Source: Candidatus Uhrbacteria bacterium | Lineage (GTDB): Bacteria; Patescibacteriota; Patescibacteriia; 2-12-FULL-60-25 | Assembly: GCA_016222815.1 (NCBI GenBank) | Contig: JACRQE010000005.1 | Coordinates: 62,001-126,000, forward strand | DNA length: 64,000 bases | Reading direction: 5' to 3' | In this document: one piece after another, positions 33,001-42,266 of the stretch | How the letters are laid out: every line of letters starts with the position of its first letter | Numbering within the stretch: position 1 is the stretch's first letter | Translations under genes and position numbers: made by a program | Notes under the pieces: model-generated | The model's database searches: none | The model's input: only the letters and a program-made list of their open reading frames with translations | What the model was told of the DNA's origin: nothing

Positions 33001-36000
33001 ATGCGTGGGATATGCCGAATACCGGAAACTGGCTTCAGCCTTTGACCTGGTGAACACGGGAGCGGCTAACCCGGTAAACGACCCGTTGGATGACCCGAAC
33101 GATGATTCCAAGGCGACGTTCGTGCCAAAATATGCCCAATCCTGCACGGCGGCACAGAACGGGTGCGAGGAGTTCACGAACATCGAATCGTCCGCGGCCG
33201 GCGGGGAAGAGAAAATCTACCTGAACTACGCCCGGGCCTGCCAAAAGCCGAGCGATAAATCACAGACCTATTTCACCTGGGAAGGTTCGGAGACCACGGG
33301 ATACCAACTGCGTACCTGGAGTTTGATCAAGGGCTCGAGCGGAGCGCCGGAGCTCCTGCAGAAAGCCGGGCCGGACGGCGTGCTCAAAGATCCGACCGAT
33401 TGCAATGACGTGACATGGAAGGAAGGGGCGGATGCGGATTGCCGTCAGTTCTACGACGAAGTGGGTAAGACCTACTATGCCTACTTCTCGCAGACCATCT
33501 TCTCGTCCGTGGATTGCCGCGATTACCGCAAGAACAATTCCAACACCGATGACTGCAGTAAGACGGGCGGTGATTACCAATCGGGCACCCAGGATTGCAT
33601 CTACCACATCCTAGAGAGCGAGAGCGGCAGGTGCGAAGCGGTGAATGCGGGGTGCCGAGGATATATCGGAACAACGGGACGGAATACTGCGACGGTCGTT
33701 GCCGAACAGTTCGCGAGTGCGACCAAGAGCCAGTTCTACACCGATAGCAATAATACGCAGATCAAGATTTCGACCGAGGCTCTGCAGGTCGGGGACCATT
33801 CGCTACAAATCGGGGGTGTGGGAGTGCTCACGGCTGGTATCGACTTCCCAGCTACGACCAATACCTTATATACGGTCAATTTCTGGTATAAGGGTTTGCC
33901 CCAAATTCCGGCCGACATGGGCAAGACAGTTACTTTGAAAGTGGACGGCGACGTGGTCGGCAGTTTCAAAGCCTCAAATGACTGGCGGCGATTCGAAGTA
34001 GGTCCTTTCCGCGCCAAGGCTACGGCGACCTCGACCCTGGTTTGGGAAGGATTGCCCAACGTGTCTTACTTGGACAACGTGACCGTGGTCCGTCTGCAGG
34101 ACGTGGTGTACGTGAAGAAGAATTCGTGGACCATACCGGCCGAGTGCGACCAGACACCCGAAGGCATACCGCAACCGCAAGCCATGTTGGGATGCCGCGA
34201 GTTCCGCGACCGCATGGGTCGGGTGGCTGATGTGCGCCAGTTCTCGCGGTTGTGCAGATATGCCGACGTGGGTTGCACGGGCTTCATCGATACGCGCAAT
34301 TCGGACGACGCTTACGGACAAGATTTCATACTTAAGGGTTTGGACAAACCGGCGGCTACGGGGAAGTTGTGGGACAATCTATATGCCGGGACGGTCACGA
34401 CGACCCGCGGGGCTGACCGTTACATCTACGTCATCGACGAACCGGCGGCACATTGCAACGCAGACCAGGCTTCGTGCCGGGCTTTCGGCAAGCCGGTGTT
34501 TGATGAGTTCGGCGCGCCGAGTTCGACATACGAAACCGTGTACATGAAGGACGACGTCACGAAGTACGTGGACGGAGGGGGAGAGCCGGACATGCTGTGC
34601 CGACCGAGCGAACTGTTCTGCGACAAGTTCACGAGCGGACCAGTGGTGTCGTATTTCCGCGATCCGTTCAAGCATGTGATGGAATGGAAAGACAGAGTCA
34701 CTACATCTTCGACCAACCCGGTCCTGCCGGAAGGCGAATATTCGGGCTGGTTCGTGAAGGGTATCGAGCCGCCGACCGCAGGATATCCGGACAAGAACGC
34801 CAACGGCAATACTTTCCTGCTGGAATTCGCAGCTTCGCCGGGTTATCGCGGCTGGACGGCCGAATGTCCGGCAGAACAGTCGGAATGCACCGAATACCGC
34901 GATCCGGCCGACGATTCGGACCAGGCCCATCCGTTGGGCAAACCGTATTTCTTCATCGCGAACGACGCTTTGGACACCAAGTCGTGCAACGGGAAGGTGG
35001 ATACCCTATCCGGCTGCGTGCTGTTCCGGGACATGAACAGCAACCAACTGCCGTTCAGCACGGGCGCCAGTTACGCCAAAGCGCATGCCCAGGGCGATTC
35101 GGCCGTGAGTCCGGTGAACTGCACGACCGATCCGGACAGCGACTATTGCAAGAACAGCAAGGGGCGATGCACGAACCTGCGTTATGTCAATTGTGCAGGC
35201 TTGGTCTGCAGCTTGAAAACGTGGGAGAGTTTCATATCAAGCCATTTGGGTGCGAGTTGTGACAGCAATGCTGATTGTTCGAACATGTTGCCGCCCGGCG
35301 CTACGAACGGTTTCGCGGTTTCCGGTACTTGCCAGAAGAACGACGCCAATCTGGTCATCAAAGTAAAAATGGACCGTGATTGTAAGACTTGGCTCGGTTG
35401 TTCTTCGGCCGAAACGGTATATGACCCATCACAACAGAAGTATGTGGATTTGTGCACCAACCTGGCGGTCTGCGACCAGGTCGGAGGATCGGCTAACAAG
35501 AATTTCTGCGGGCATTACGTGGACCGGGTGAACGGGCCGGATAAGGTCTTGGCCCAAGGGCGGTTCCTGGACATCAACAACTACATGTCGCGAGTTACGG
35601 GTTACGGCAAGCCGGATTATTCCGGCTATTCGATACCGAACCACTTCCAGGTCGCGGACTTAGGCATGCGGCGCATGGGGTATGAACTCATGGCGTCACG
35701 TCCGAGCAATATCAAGGACAGGCTGTACAACGATTTCCGGCTGACGGCCAATGTGCCCATGAGTTCGGGAGCCGGAAGTCCGGCTTGGTATGCGGTCGAT
35801 TATCCGGACAATAAATTCCCGTATTTAAGCCTGTGCCGCCAACCGCAGACGGGTCTCATCGGATATAAGGTAGCGGGCGAGCAGCCGGTCATGTGCCATC
35901 TCTCAATCGAGAAACCGTATACGACTTTGCTTAGCGAGATCTTCGGCCAGAGCCAGTCCAACCCGAATAATGTGCAACAGGCTGCGACTGTGTTCGAACA

Positions 36001-39000
36001 GGGCGCGAATCTATCTACCGACAACCAGCTTAATCGCGCTTTCCCGGCAGTGGAATGCCGGGCCCATCCGGACGCCGGTTCGCCGTTCAGCAACAAGTTC
36101 ATCAAAGAATGGGACATGAGCGTGGATCCGCCGGTACCGAAGTCCTATATCGAGGGCTATAACAACATCGATTACTGCCAATACGGCGAGGATTGCGATT
36201 GCAGCTACCGCAAGATTTCGTACAGCGGCAAGCCAAAGTACTTCTCGGCCTTCGGCGGGGGAGCGCCGGCCGGCATCTGCGTGGGCGGCCAGGATGACGG
36301 GAAAGCGTGCGATCCGGGGATCGTGGTTTCGGGACAGCCGGCTGACAGCGGTCTGACGAGAGAAGATACGGAAAAGGGGGAGATCAAAGGTTCGTTGAAC
36401 AATTCAAGCGACCCGAATCCGAGCCTGAATTCATGCCGCCAGGGCAGCTGTATAGCCTACACTTCGGATAGCTTGGTGCGCGGCATACCGGGGCAGTGCT
36501 TGCTCCGCGATTTCAGCCGCAAGTTGGGAGGATCGCCGGACCTGAATCCTTGCCTGATATGGAATCCGACGCCGGTGCTGGTCGGACAAAATGACCGTTA
36601 CCATTACCAGCCCACCGCCGGCTATCTGCCAAATGCGAATTCGGGGGAATATTACTGTTTGGCTAACGCCAAAGAACCGAGGAAATTGGAATCTTCGGCC
36701 CAGAATTGTTTACCGAGCATAAATTTCGATCCAATCAACGGAGGACTGAACGGGTGGTACAACTGCGGCGCGTACGTTGATTCGGACGCAAAACTCGTGG
36801 CAAACGATGCTCCTATGGGCAGCCTCGTGGCCACGCCGCCTGGAAAAATTTCAATCTTCAATTACGACGAATGTCTGGTCATGGATTCGAACGCGGTAAC
36901 CGACGGAAGCGTACCATGGCCTTGGGAGTTCGGGTGGACCCAGCCGGATTGGTATGAGAGATTCTGCGGCGGTGGTGCCTCGACGCTGGATGGCGTGGCC
37001 GCAAACGGAAGCGACAGCGCAATGGCTTGCGCCGGTGTTCGCAACGCTTATGGCGGCGGCGCTTGGGGATTAGCGTCGGATTCGAAGGCCGGACGCTGGA
37101 TAACGACCGGTCGCGGGGCTTCCAGGAATTATGCCGAGTATTTCATCAAGTTCAACCCTGCGGCGTGGGCCAAGTGGCTGTTGAACAATGGGGCGCCGTC
37201 AGCCGAGCAAGTTTCGCAGGCCTCCTATGAGAATAATTTCACCTACTTTGATTTTAAGCCCATGTTCAAGGCGGCGAACGGCGGCGGGACTTGGGCCTGC
37301 GGCATGAGCGGGTGGTGGGTGGATGAGTTTCAGGTGACGGCAAGCGGAGAGGGGTGGAATACGGCCGCCAAGACCATGATCAAAGGTATAATGAACGACT
37401 TCAAGACCCTAACCCCGCAAAACTTCGGTTATCTGAAGGACGAAAAGGGGACCAAGCTTCAGCGACTGCCGTGCATGTTCGAAGAAGATAAGGCCAAGGG
37501 CGCCGACAGCGAGGGACTGTGCTACTACAAATACTGGGAAACCGGATACAGGGCAGAGGGCCAGAGACAGTTCCGGATGTTTTGGGATTCGTTCGGCGGA
37601 CCACAACTTTTGGATCCCAAGAATGTCTTGTTTGCCGAGTCGGATTCGAGCAAGCCGTTCTTCTCTATCCGTGCCATGTTCGAAGATACCTATCAGGAAG
37701 AAAACGCCATACCGGAATCACAGATGGATCCAAGCGGCGTGCAGTTGAGCGGACCTTTCCGTTTCGTGGGTTGGTGGATTACGGCTTCGTTCCCTGGAGC
37801 AGCGAGCGAAAGATATATCTACATGACCATGGATGTGGGCAATGCCGACGTCTGCCGCGAGGTGGCGCGCGTCAAATCGCCGACCTCCAACGAAGACGCG
37901 GCGTTCACTGACCGCATTTGGGAAGGCGGAAATTTCAGCGTGCCGATCCTGGGATTCATCTTCAGCCAGGGTAATTCGCCGTTCGGCGCCGCACTCAACA
38001 CCCGGGACATCGGACAAGAGCCGTTGTACCAACTTGGCGCACAGACCAAGCAACAGACGTATAAAGCGGCGGCCAATCGACCGACTTGGTTGGCGTCGGG
38101 TGCCAGCTATGCGCGAACTTTGCCCATGCCCATCGCTAACTGGGGTTATCTGACCAACATCTTCGCCAAGGTTTATCAGGTCTACAAATATCACGACCAG
38201 CCAGTCGGTCAGTCTTCTTGGGCATGTACGGATGGCCCGCGGTTTGGGGCGCGTTGTCCGGATATGTCTACGGAAAAAGTGTTGGAAGCTGATGGGACCA
38301 CGCATTATAAGGACAAGGCTGAATGCCAATCAACCGGTTGTTCGTTCCCGTTGAAGGCCGATGGATCCACGTCTGCACCGGATATCTCGACCAAATTCTG
38401 CGGTTGGGCCGGCACGTGCAATACTCAGAAGGTAGATCCGGCCCAAGGCCAAGCTTTGTGCAACTCCATGTCTGGCGTAAATGCCGGCCTGGCTTGTTCG
38501 GGAAGTTTGGGCGGTACGCAGAGCTACCATATATGCCATCTCGCGCCTGTTAAGAATGTCGGCGGCGAGTTGGTGCCGCAATATACTTCTTGCGAATTCA
38601 ATTCCAGCGGCTGGGAAAAAGTCGAAGGCCAGGATTTGTATAAGAACAAAGCGGATAATAAACAATGGGGAAGGAAATCGGCCGCGATGCGGGGGGCTTT
38701 CCGCTGCGCCGCAGGAGCTGTCACTATGCCGGATGGGGATTTAGCTTGGTGCCGCGCCGATAGCAGCGGCAAGCCATCGCCGGATTGTCCGGTCCGGGTG
38801 GTTGGAGGGGTAGATTCCAAATGTGATTGTCCGCTTGGTCAAACTGCCGGCGGCCACTGCAAAGATTCTAATGGTAATTCTGGAGGCCCGGCTGGAAAAT
38901 GCACAAACGGGTACGAAATGGCTGCTTGTAAGAAAGATTCGGATTGTCAGTTCACCTGGAAAGAATGGTGGGGCGTGGATTTCAAGAAGAATTCAGGGCC

Positions 39001-41209
39001 TCCAGATAGACCGCAGTACTACTATAAGTCTGGGTATGCAGATGCCGCTAGCAATATCTACGCATGGCAGACGCTTCCGGACAGTAATAACAACCAAAAT
39101 GCTTGGGGTTATACGACAGACTTGAATAACGTGGGTCAGGCGAGGGGTACATTGTGGTGGACCGGAAATTGGTGGTATAAGCAAAATAATTGGTTGGGAA
39201 CGGATTTACAGGATTCAACCGTGGATATTGCTCGCAAGGATTTGACCGGATCGAGACTCGTGTGGCGCGGGTATGATTACGACGGTCCGATAAACACTGA
39301 CGTCCGTTTTCCAGGGGTATATGTAGTCGGTAGACTTTCAGAGATTAAGGGACCGGGAAATAATGACCTCGAAATATTGATTCCCGGCCATTGTGAACGA
39401 CCGCCAGTACAGAGCCCGATCACAGACGCTGAATTGTGCAAGAAGATGGGAAGTAATTTGGATTGCGTCAATTATACGCCTGATTTGCCCTATATATCGG
39501 TCGTATCAGGAACGATATATGATTCAGGAGGCACGTACGATAGGAATAATTCAAGCGGTGCGACTAATGTGGCTCGCTACTATGGCGATCCGGATCAGCC
39601 GTGGAAGTCGGGAACCTGTGATTACGGCGTATACGAAAATCGGAGTTGCAGCCGTGATGCGGATTGTGCGCCGTTCAACACCAGGAAAATCGACCAGAAT
39701 GCCGCCAGCTTCTATTGCAATCCGGTGAGCGTGAAAGATGGACAAGGTAATCTGGTTCCGATTACGGGCGGAGCGACATATTATGAAGGTGATTTGGCGG
39801 GAAAGACCATTGATGTCTACTGCAAAGCAAACCCTGATAAATGCGCCAGTTTGAGCACGAATTGTCTGGCGACGACGGGTGATCCGAAGTCGACGGATCT
39901 GGATAAGGACAACAACATGTGCACCCATTATTCCGGCTACTATCCGCGGCCTGACATCTGCGGAGGCGACCTGAATAAAGCGCAGTGCCTGACGGCTATC
40001 CAACAACAAGATGCTGCCGCAACGACTATCCTGAAGTCATTTGACCTCCGCCAAGTCATGCCGCCGACAGACGTGAGTTCCGGTCTGCATCTGCCGCCGT
40101 ACATAGCTTCAAAGAATCCGGGAGTGGATGCCTCCAAATACGCCGCCAACTACTCATATATCGCTTATTACGCTCCGCGACCGCCGACCATCGCGGCGCC
40201 GGATACGAGCAAACAGTGCCCGGGGGCGGGCCAGTGTCCGATATCCCAGGTCGGAGCCTTCAGCTTGGAGGGTGCGTCGGAAGGCAAAGTGGCGTACGTC
40301 GGCGGCCAGGTGTTGAGCAATATCCGCTTCTACGGCTGGGCCACGGATAACCAGATGGGCATCAAAGATATGTGGGTGGATTGGGGGGATAAGACGATCC
40401 AGGAATTCCATGACGCCCGCATGAAGAACAAGAAACCGATATGCGGCGCAACTAACGAATGCGAATTCATCCCGGGATTGGGCTGCAACACGAGTAATGA
40501 CTGTCCGCCGGCTGGAGGCAAGTGCGTGCCGGTAGGATTCTGCGCGGCCAAACCACAGGTCCAGTGCATGAGCGATACAGATTGTTATGAAGCCGGCGTG
40601 GATACTGGAGATAAGTGCCAAAGCAGACTGACCTTCGGCAACAGCAGCGCGGCATGCGAACAGAATTATTTCGAGTTCGCGCACGTCTACACCTGCCCCA
40701 GGGAGTCAGCGAGCATGTCAGCATGCCAAACCGGCGCAGGGGCAGAAATCAAGAGGTGTTCGCGGGATAACACCAGGACATGCACTTCCGATGCCGGTTG
40801 TGCGATCGGTGACCAGTGTTTGGCAGGGTTGGCTCCTCCGGAAGGTTGCTTCGATAAAGTCAACAACGCCTGCCGCTTTACGCCGCGCGTGCTGATCAAA
40901 GATAACTGGGGTTGGTGTTCCGGCGAGTGCCGCCAGGAGAACCTGGGCGGAGGGAAATTGGGTCCGGGTTTCAACTTCCCGTTGAATCTCTACATCCAGA
41001 CGAATTATAACAACATCCTGCTGCAGAATGGTGGCTGTTATGACGCGACCGGGGAAACGATCAACAGGGCGCCGTCCCAATCGCTGTCGTTGGGCCATAA
41101 CGGGGTGACTACCGGATCGAATATGTGCGATCCGTACAAGACCGCCGGCACAAGTTGGCGACCGTGGATCGTGTTCAAAGGGGCAATGCAACTCGGGGTG
41201 GGGCAATAA
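30047..41209 (+). CDS. Giant secreted Cys-rich protein
   Basis: The gene encodes 3720 residues from ATG 30047 (MFDHRKLFRAV); the track's longer start overlaps the gene before. A signal peptide appears to end at AKA-QD (about residue 38). Residues 40-400 are helical with two hydrophobic stretches. Then a motif C-x6-C-x2-[FY] recurs at least eight times between about residues 630 and 1610 (CRQTDAGCQGY, CTAAQNGCEEF, CEAVNAGCRGY, CRYADVGCTGF). Jelly-roll-like sugar-binding modules occur near residue 720 (NLVRNGSFESV) and 1230. The C-terminal 400 residues have a PKD-like part and CxSDxDC repeats. It is probably a disulfide-stabilised surface or secreted adhesin; no family is recognised. Confidence 0.85.
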   Translation: MFDHRKLFRAVAKTAMATSLVMLLVMSFGLTAPEAKAQDAEGDYGEAAQAASAMDCMFAEKANVAAPYGNGTWIAHTRECYYLDIVKARIAQARGMWQFLVVKALLSVMHNATIAFSQQMANWALEGFHGKPAFWEKGFKQMMQDAALETINRFIDEADKSWGLGLCQKPDFAFKMSLGLGLPGTIPPPDCTLQTIAKNYTEVYQSLSAREVATTLLKGVDTGGNDLDVSLRAHSMLAERINDELTGDTYDRNETRGLKYVKKGPFSNIIKTPAVTVDETLRASNVARTTKEVNMAEMNTLALSAMWTGIKQLPLVAGMTVLTTVANALLQKALAALMEPEGSSDDVTALDLTSPFAEVQNQPRKTSALQKAFTDIITPNLISQENLDLISEMSLCTDPRGYWNCTMDEGMGSALRGVTENGAYTVLRASGFGGGTEYLHPDWELIPVTDTKNDQDVGCYQRSYCASNLAKLRFARILPIGWELAANSPFNVKANGKYVTLGEVMAGYNDCNANNAVDAQHKWCHLIDPAWVLTSPPFQCQLKGYGDTLQVPDMNVRLQECSDPVSCLQRDDKGVCTGGYGYCLSDKTVWRFAADSCEEKFVSCRTYQSRAEGFQQGQTVSYLRNTLDYGACNQDNVGCMYYATIHDVSTTTTGKWLNNTEWVKNSKGLNAGIILDKAGTFGTPRVYFDSKVQACNASADGCTKVMQFTPGQPALNLVRNGSFESVQQNKPEFLDGWVKGINEAPYSSDLFQSDNGFVAQDGAQSLEMKTPVNFLAIPWQWVWMAPTRNYVLSFYARANDAAGAHKASVSVLLYKWPVIATSQVVSSNTKYYRSANCNSVEAVPVKLNNVQATTIFNSAGVGSENLTGDWQKFTCEFVSNKDAYFGQVIVGGVNAAIDSIQLEEGDAPTDFTDGLASGLKSTHLKLAPEEYLCTGDDKVDRKECASFARVCRQTDAGCQGYTEVGGGDQTEIPAILSSNDACPNSCVGYAEYRKLASAFDLVNTGAANPVNDPLDDPNDDSKATFVPKYAQSCTAAQNGCEEFTNIESSAAGGEEKIYLNYARACQKPSDKSQTYFTWEGSETTGYQLRTWSLIKGSSGAPELLQKAGPDGVLKDPTDCNDVTWKEGADADCRQFYDEVGKTYYAYFSQTIFSSVDCRDYRKNNSNTDDCSKTGGDYQSGTQDCIYHILESESGRCEAVNAGCRGYIGTTGRNTATVVAEQFASATKSQFYTDSNNTQIKISTEALQVGDHSLQIGGVGVLTAGIDFPATTNTLYTVNFWYKGLPQIPADMGKTVTLKVDGDVVGSFKASNDWRRFEVGPFRAKATATSTLVWEGLPNVSYLDNVTVVRLQDVVYVKKNSWTIPAECDQTPEGIPQPQAMLGCREFRDRMGRVADVRQFSRLCRYADVGCTGFIDTRNSDDAYGQDFILKGLDKPAATGKLWDNLYAGTVTTTRGADRYIYVIDEPAAHCNADQASCRAFGKPVFDEFGAPSSTYETVYMKDDVTKYVDGGGEPDMLCRPSELFCDKFTSGPVVSYFRDPFKHVMEWKDRVTTSSTNPVLPEGEYSGWFVKGIEPPTAGYPDKNANGNTFLLEFAASPGYRGWTAECPAEQSECTEYRDPADDSDQAHPLGKPYFFIANDALDTKSCNGKVDTLSGCVLFRDMNSNQLPFSTGASYAKAHAQGDSAVSPVNCTTDPDSDYCKNSKGRCTNLRYVNCAGLVCSLKTWESFISSHLGASCDSNADCSNMLPPGATNGFAVSGTCQKNDANLVIKVKMDRDCKTWLGCSSAETVYDPSQQKYVDLCTNLAVCDQVGGSANKNFCGHYVDRVNGPDKVLAQGRFLDINNYMSRVTGYGKPDYSGYSIPNHFQVADLGMRRMGYELMASRPSNIKDRLYNDFRLTANVPMSSGAGSPAWYAVDYPDNKFPYLSLCRQPQTGLIGYKVAGEQPVMCHLSIEKPYTTLLSEIFGQSQSNPNNVQQAATVFEQGANLSTDNQLNRAFPAVECRAHPDAGSPFSNKFIKEWDMSVDPPVPKSYIEGYNNIDYCQYGEDCDCSYRKISYSGKPKYFSAFGGGAPAGICVGGQDDGKACDPGIVVSGQPADSGLTREDTEKGEIKGSLNNSSDPNPSLNSCRQGSCIAYTSDSLVRGIPGQCLLRDFSRKLGGSPDLNPCLIWNPTPVLVGQNDRYHYQPTAGYLPNANSGEYYCLANAKEPRKLESSAQNCLPSINFDPINGGLNGWYNCGAYVDSDAKLVANDAPMGSLVATPPGKISIFNYDECLVMDSNAVTDGSVPWPWEFGWTQPDWYERFCGGGASTLDGVAANGSDSAMACAGVRNAYGGGAWGLASDSKAGRWITTGRGASRNYAEYFIKFNPAAWAKWLLNNGAPSAEQVSQASYENNFTYFDFKPMFKAANGGGTWACGMSGWWVDEFQVTASGEGWNTAAKTMIKGIMNDFKTLTPQNFGYLKDEKGTKLQRLPCMFEEDKAKGADSEGLCYYKYWETGYRAEGQRQFRMFWDSFGGPQLLDPKNVLFAESDSSKPFFSIRAMFEDTYQEENAIPESQMDPSGVQLSGPFRFVGWWITASFPGAASERYIYMTMDVGNADVCREVARVKSPTSNEDAAFTDRIWEGGNFSVPILGFIFSQGNSPFGAALNTRDIGQEPLYQLGAQTKQQTYKAAANRPTWLASGASYARTLPMPIANWGYLTNIFAKVYQVYKYHDQPVGQSSWACTDGPRFGARCPDMSTEKVLEADGTTHYKDKAECQSTGCSFPLKADGSTSAPDISTKFCGWAGTCNTQKVDPAQGQALCNSMSGVNAGLACSGSLGGTQSYHICHLAPVKNVGGELVPQYTSCEFNSSGWEKVEGQDLYKNKADNKQWGRKSAAMRGAFRCAAGAVTMPDGDLAWCRADSSGKPSPDCPVRVVGGVDSKCDCPLGQTAGGHCKDSNGNSGGPAGKCTNGYEMAACKKDSDCQFTWKEWWGVDFKKNSGPPDRPQYYYKSGYADAASNIYAWQTLPDSNNNQNAWGYTTDLNNVGQARGTLWWTGNWWYKQNNWLGTDLQDSTVDIARKDLTGSRLVWRGYDYDGPINTDVRFPGVYVVGRLSEIKGPGNNDLEILIPGHCERPPVQSPITDAELCKKMGSNLDCVNYTPDLPYISVVSGTIYDSGGTYDRNNSSGATNVARYYGDPDQPWKSGTCDYGVYENRSCSRDADCAPFNTRKIDQNAASFYCNPVSVKDGQGNLVPITGGATYYEGDLAGKTIDVYCKANPDKCASLSTNCLATTGDPKSTDLDKDNNMCTHYSGYYPRPDICGGDLNKAQCLTAIQQQDAAATTILKSFDLRQVMPPTDVSSGLHLPPYIASKNPGVDASKYAANYSYIAYYAPRPPTIAAPDTSKQCPGAGQCPISQVGAFSLEGASEGKVAYVGGQVLSNIRFYGWATDNQMGIKDMWVDWGDKTIQEFHDARMKNKKPICGATNECEFIPGLGCNTSNDCPPAGGKCVPVGFCAAKPQVQCMSDTDCYEAGVDTGDKCQSRLTFGNSSAACEQNYFEFAHVYTCPRESASMSACQTGAGAEIKRCSRDNTRTCTSDAGCAIGDQCLAGLAPPEGCFDKVNNACRFTPRVLIKDNWGWCSGECRQENLGGGKLGPGFNFPLNLYIQTNYNNILLQNGGCYDATGETINRAPSQSLSLGHNGVTTGSNMCDPYKTAGTSWRPWIVFKGAMQLGVGQ

Positions 41210-41215
41210 ATATCT

Positions 41216-41242
41216 GTAGGGGCGCGGTTTCCGCGCCCCTTT
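41216..41242 (+). terminator. Terminator of the giant gene, made of a family A half-repeat
   Basis: GTAGGGGCGCGG-ttt-CCGCGCCCCTTTCG is a hairpin that matches the ends of the family A repeat. Confidence 0.7.
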
Positions 41243-41253
41243 CGTAAAACGCA

Positions 41254-41280
41254 AATCCCCTCCGAGAAGTGGAGGGGATG
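41254..41280 (-). terminator. Terminator of the AAA+-like gene
   Basis: ATCCCCTCC and GGAGGGGAT form a 9-bp stem; leftward it is followed by TTTGCGTTTT. Confidence 0.6.
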
Positions 41281-41291
41281 GTGGGACTGAT

Positions 41292-42032
41292 TTATCTCAC
41301 GAGCGAGATCGGCGGAACGTTCTTGCGGTTGAGCAAGATGTGGGCGTGCCGGAAGGCGGTGAAGTGCTGGATCGTGAGCGGGCCGGTCGATCGTTGCTGG
41401 ATGTAGCGCTTGAGCGCAGACTTGATGTCGCGCTCCACGGTGATTGTGCCCTCGAATGGCGAGGCAAGCAGGTACTCCATGACCTTGTCGTCGAAATCCG
41501 GGACGCTGCTGCCGTCAGGCATAGAAAGCCGACTGCGGATGAGGGAGATGATCGTGGCGTGATCGGCTTCGCGTTCGGCCCAAGTCGGCCAGGAGAGCGG
41601 CAGAGGGGCGCAGGCGTCGTGGAACTCCTTGATCCAACCGGTGCCGTGGGTGACCTGACTGCTGCCGGGTTGGACCGCCGCTATGACTACGGGAAAGTTG
41701 GCGAGGCGGTAGTCCACGATCAGTTGCTGATGGCTCAAGGGCAATTCTTCGCCTTTGACGATGAGCAGTGAGGTGGATTCGTCGCGTTCCAGCTCGTGGG
41801 TCTTGGGGAGCTTGCCGTTCAGCACGCGGTAGTAGTCGGAGCGGCGGTGGCTGGCCGCGATCTTGGTGAAGAAGCTGATGAGCTCGAGGCGGTTTTCCAG
41901 CGATGCGACCACGGGGATGATCCACGAATGGATGGCATTGGCTTGGGCGTTGCCGACGATCTGCTGCATGGCCTGGCTTTTATCCACCAGCGGAAAGGAT
42001 TTGCTAGGTTTTTCGGGTCCGATCTGATGCAT
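41292..42032 (-). CDS. Degenerate AAA+ protein resembling sigma54 activators
   Basis: The 246 residues resemble the central domain of NtrC-type activators in order but not in key residues. QAMQQIVGNAQANA matches the usual entry; TSLLIVKGEELPLSHQQLIV stands where LFLDEIGELPL is expected; NFPVVIAAVQPG matches the strand after it. ACAPLPLSWPTWAEREADHATII recalls the LPPLRERxEDI segment. The Walker A loop and GAFTGA are missing, so ATP use is unlikely. This relation is inferred by eye and may be wrong. It is a single leftward gene with its own promoter. Confidence 0.55.
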   Translation of the reverse strand: MHQIGPEKPSKSFPLVDKSQAMQQIVGNAQANAIHSWIIPVVASLENRLELISFFTKIAASHRRSDYYRVLNGKLPKTHELERDESTSLLIVKGEELPLSHQQLIVDYRLANFPVVIAAVQPGSSQVTHGTGWIKEFHDACAPLPLSWPTWAEREADHATIISLIRSRLSMPDGSSVPDFDDKVMEYLLASPFEGTITVERDIKSALKRYIQQRSTGPLTIQHFTAFRHAHILLNRKNVPPISLVR

Positions 42033-42118
42033 GAGATGTCATTCCGTTGGAAAGGGCCTCCCGGAGCGCCGGGACGTTGATCCGTCGAACGGGTCGATGC
42101 CAAACGATTGGCCGTGGC

Positions 42119-42147
42119 AGAATATGGCTGATTTCACGAATTGTCAA
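42119..42147 (-). promoter_or_regulatory. Promoter of the AAA+-like gene
   Basis: On the minus strand TTGACA (42142-42147) is followed after 17 nt by TATTCT (42119-42124). It lies back to back with the nusA promoter. Confidence 0.7.
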
Positions 42148-42152
42148 GCTCC

Positions 42153-42181
42153 TTGACTAGGTCGATGGAAGGGTGTATCTT
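42153..42181 (+). promoter_or_regulatory. Promoter of nusA-yidC
   Basis: TTGACT-N17-TATCTT, about 86 nt before the nusA ATG. Confidence 0.7.
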
Positions 42182-42189
42182 GCTTGCAT

Positions 42190-42219
42190 ACTCGTTCTGG
42201 ATGAACGAGTTTCTTTTTT
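42190..42219 (+). terminator. Attenuator-like terminator in the nusA leader
   Basis: ACTCGTTC-tggat-GAACGAGT followed by TTCTTTTTT is a complete intrinsic terminator between promoter and gene. Confidence 0.75.
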
Positions 42220-42266
42220 ACCTAACCCTAAATGCTATCTACTAGCTACTAAATTCTTACAGTCAT

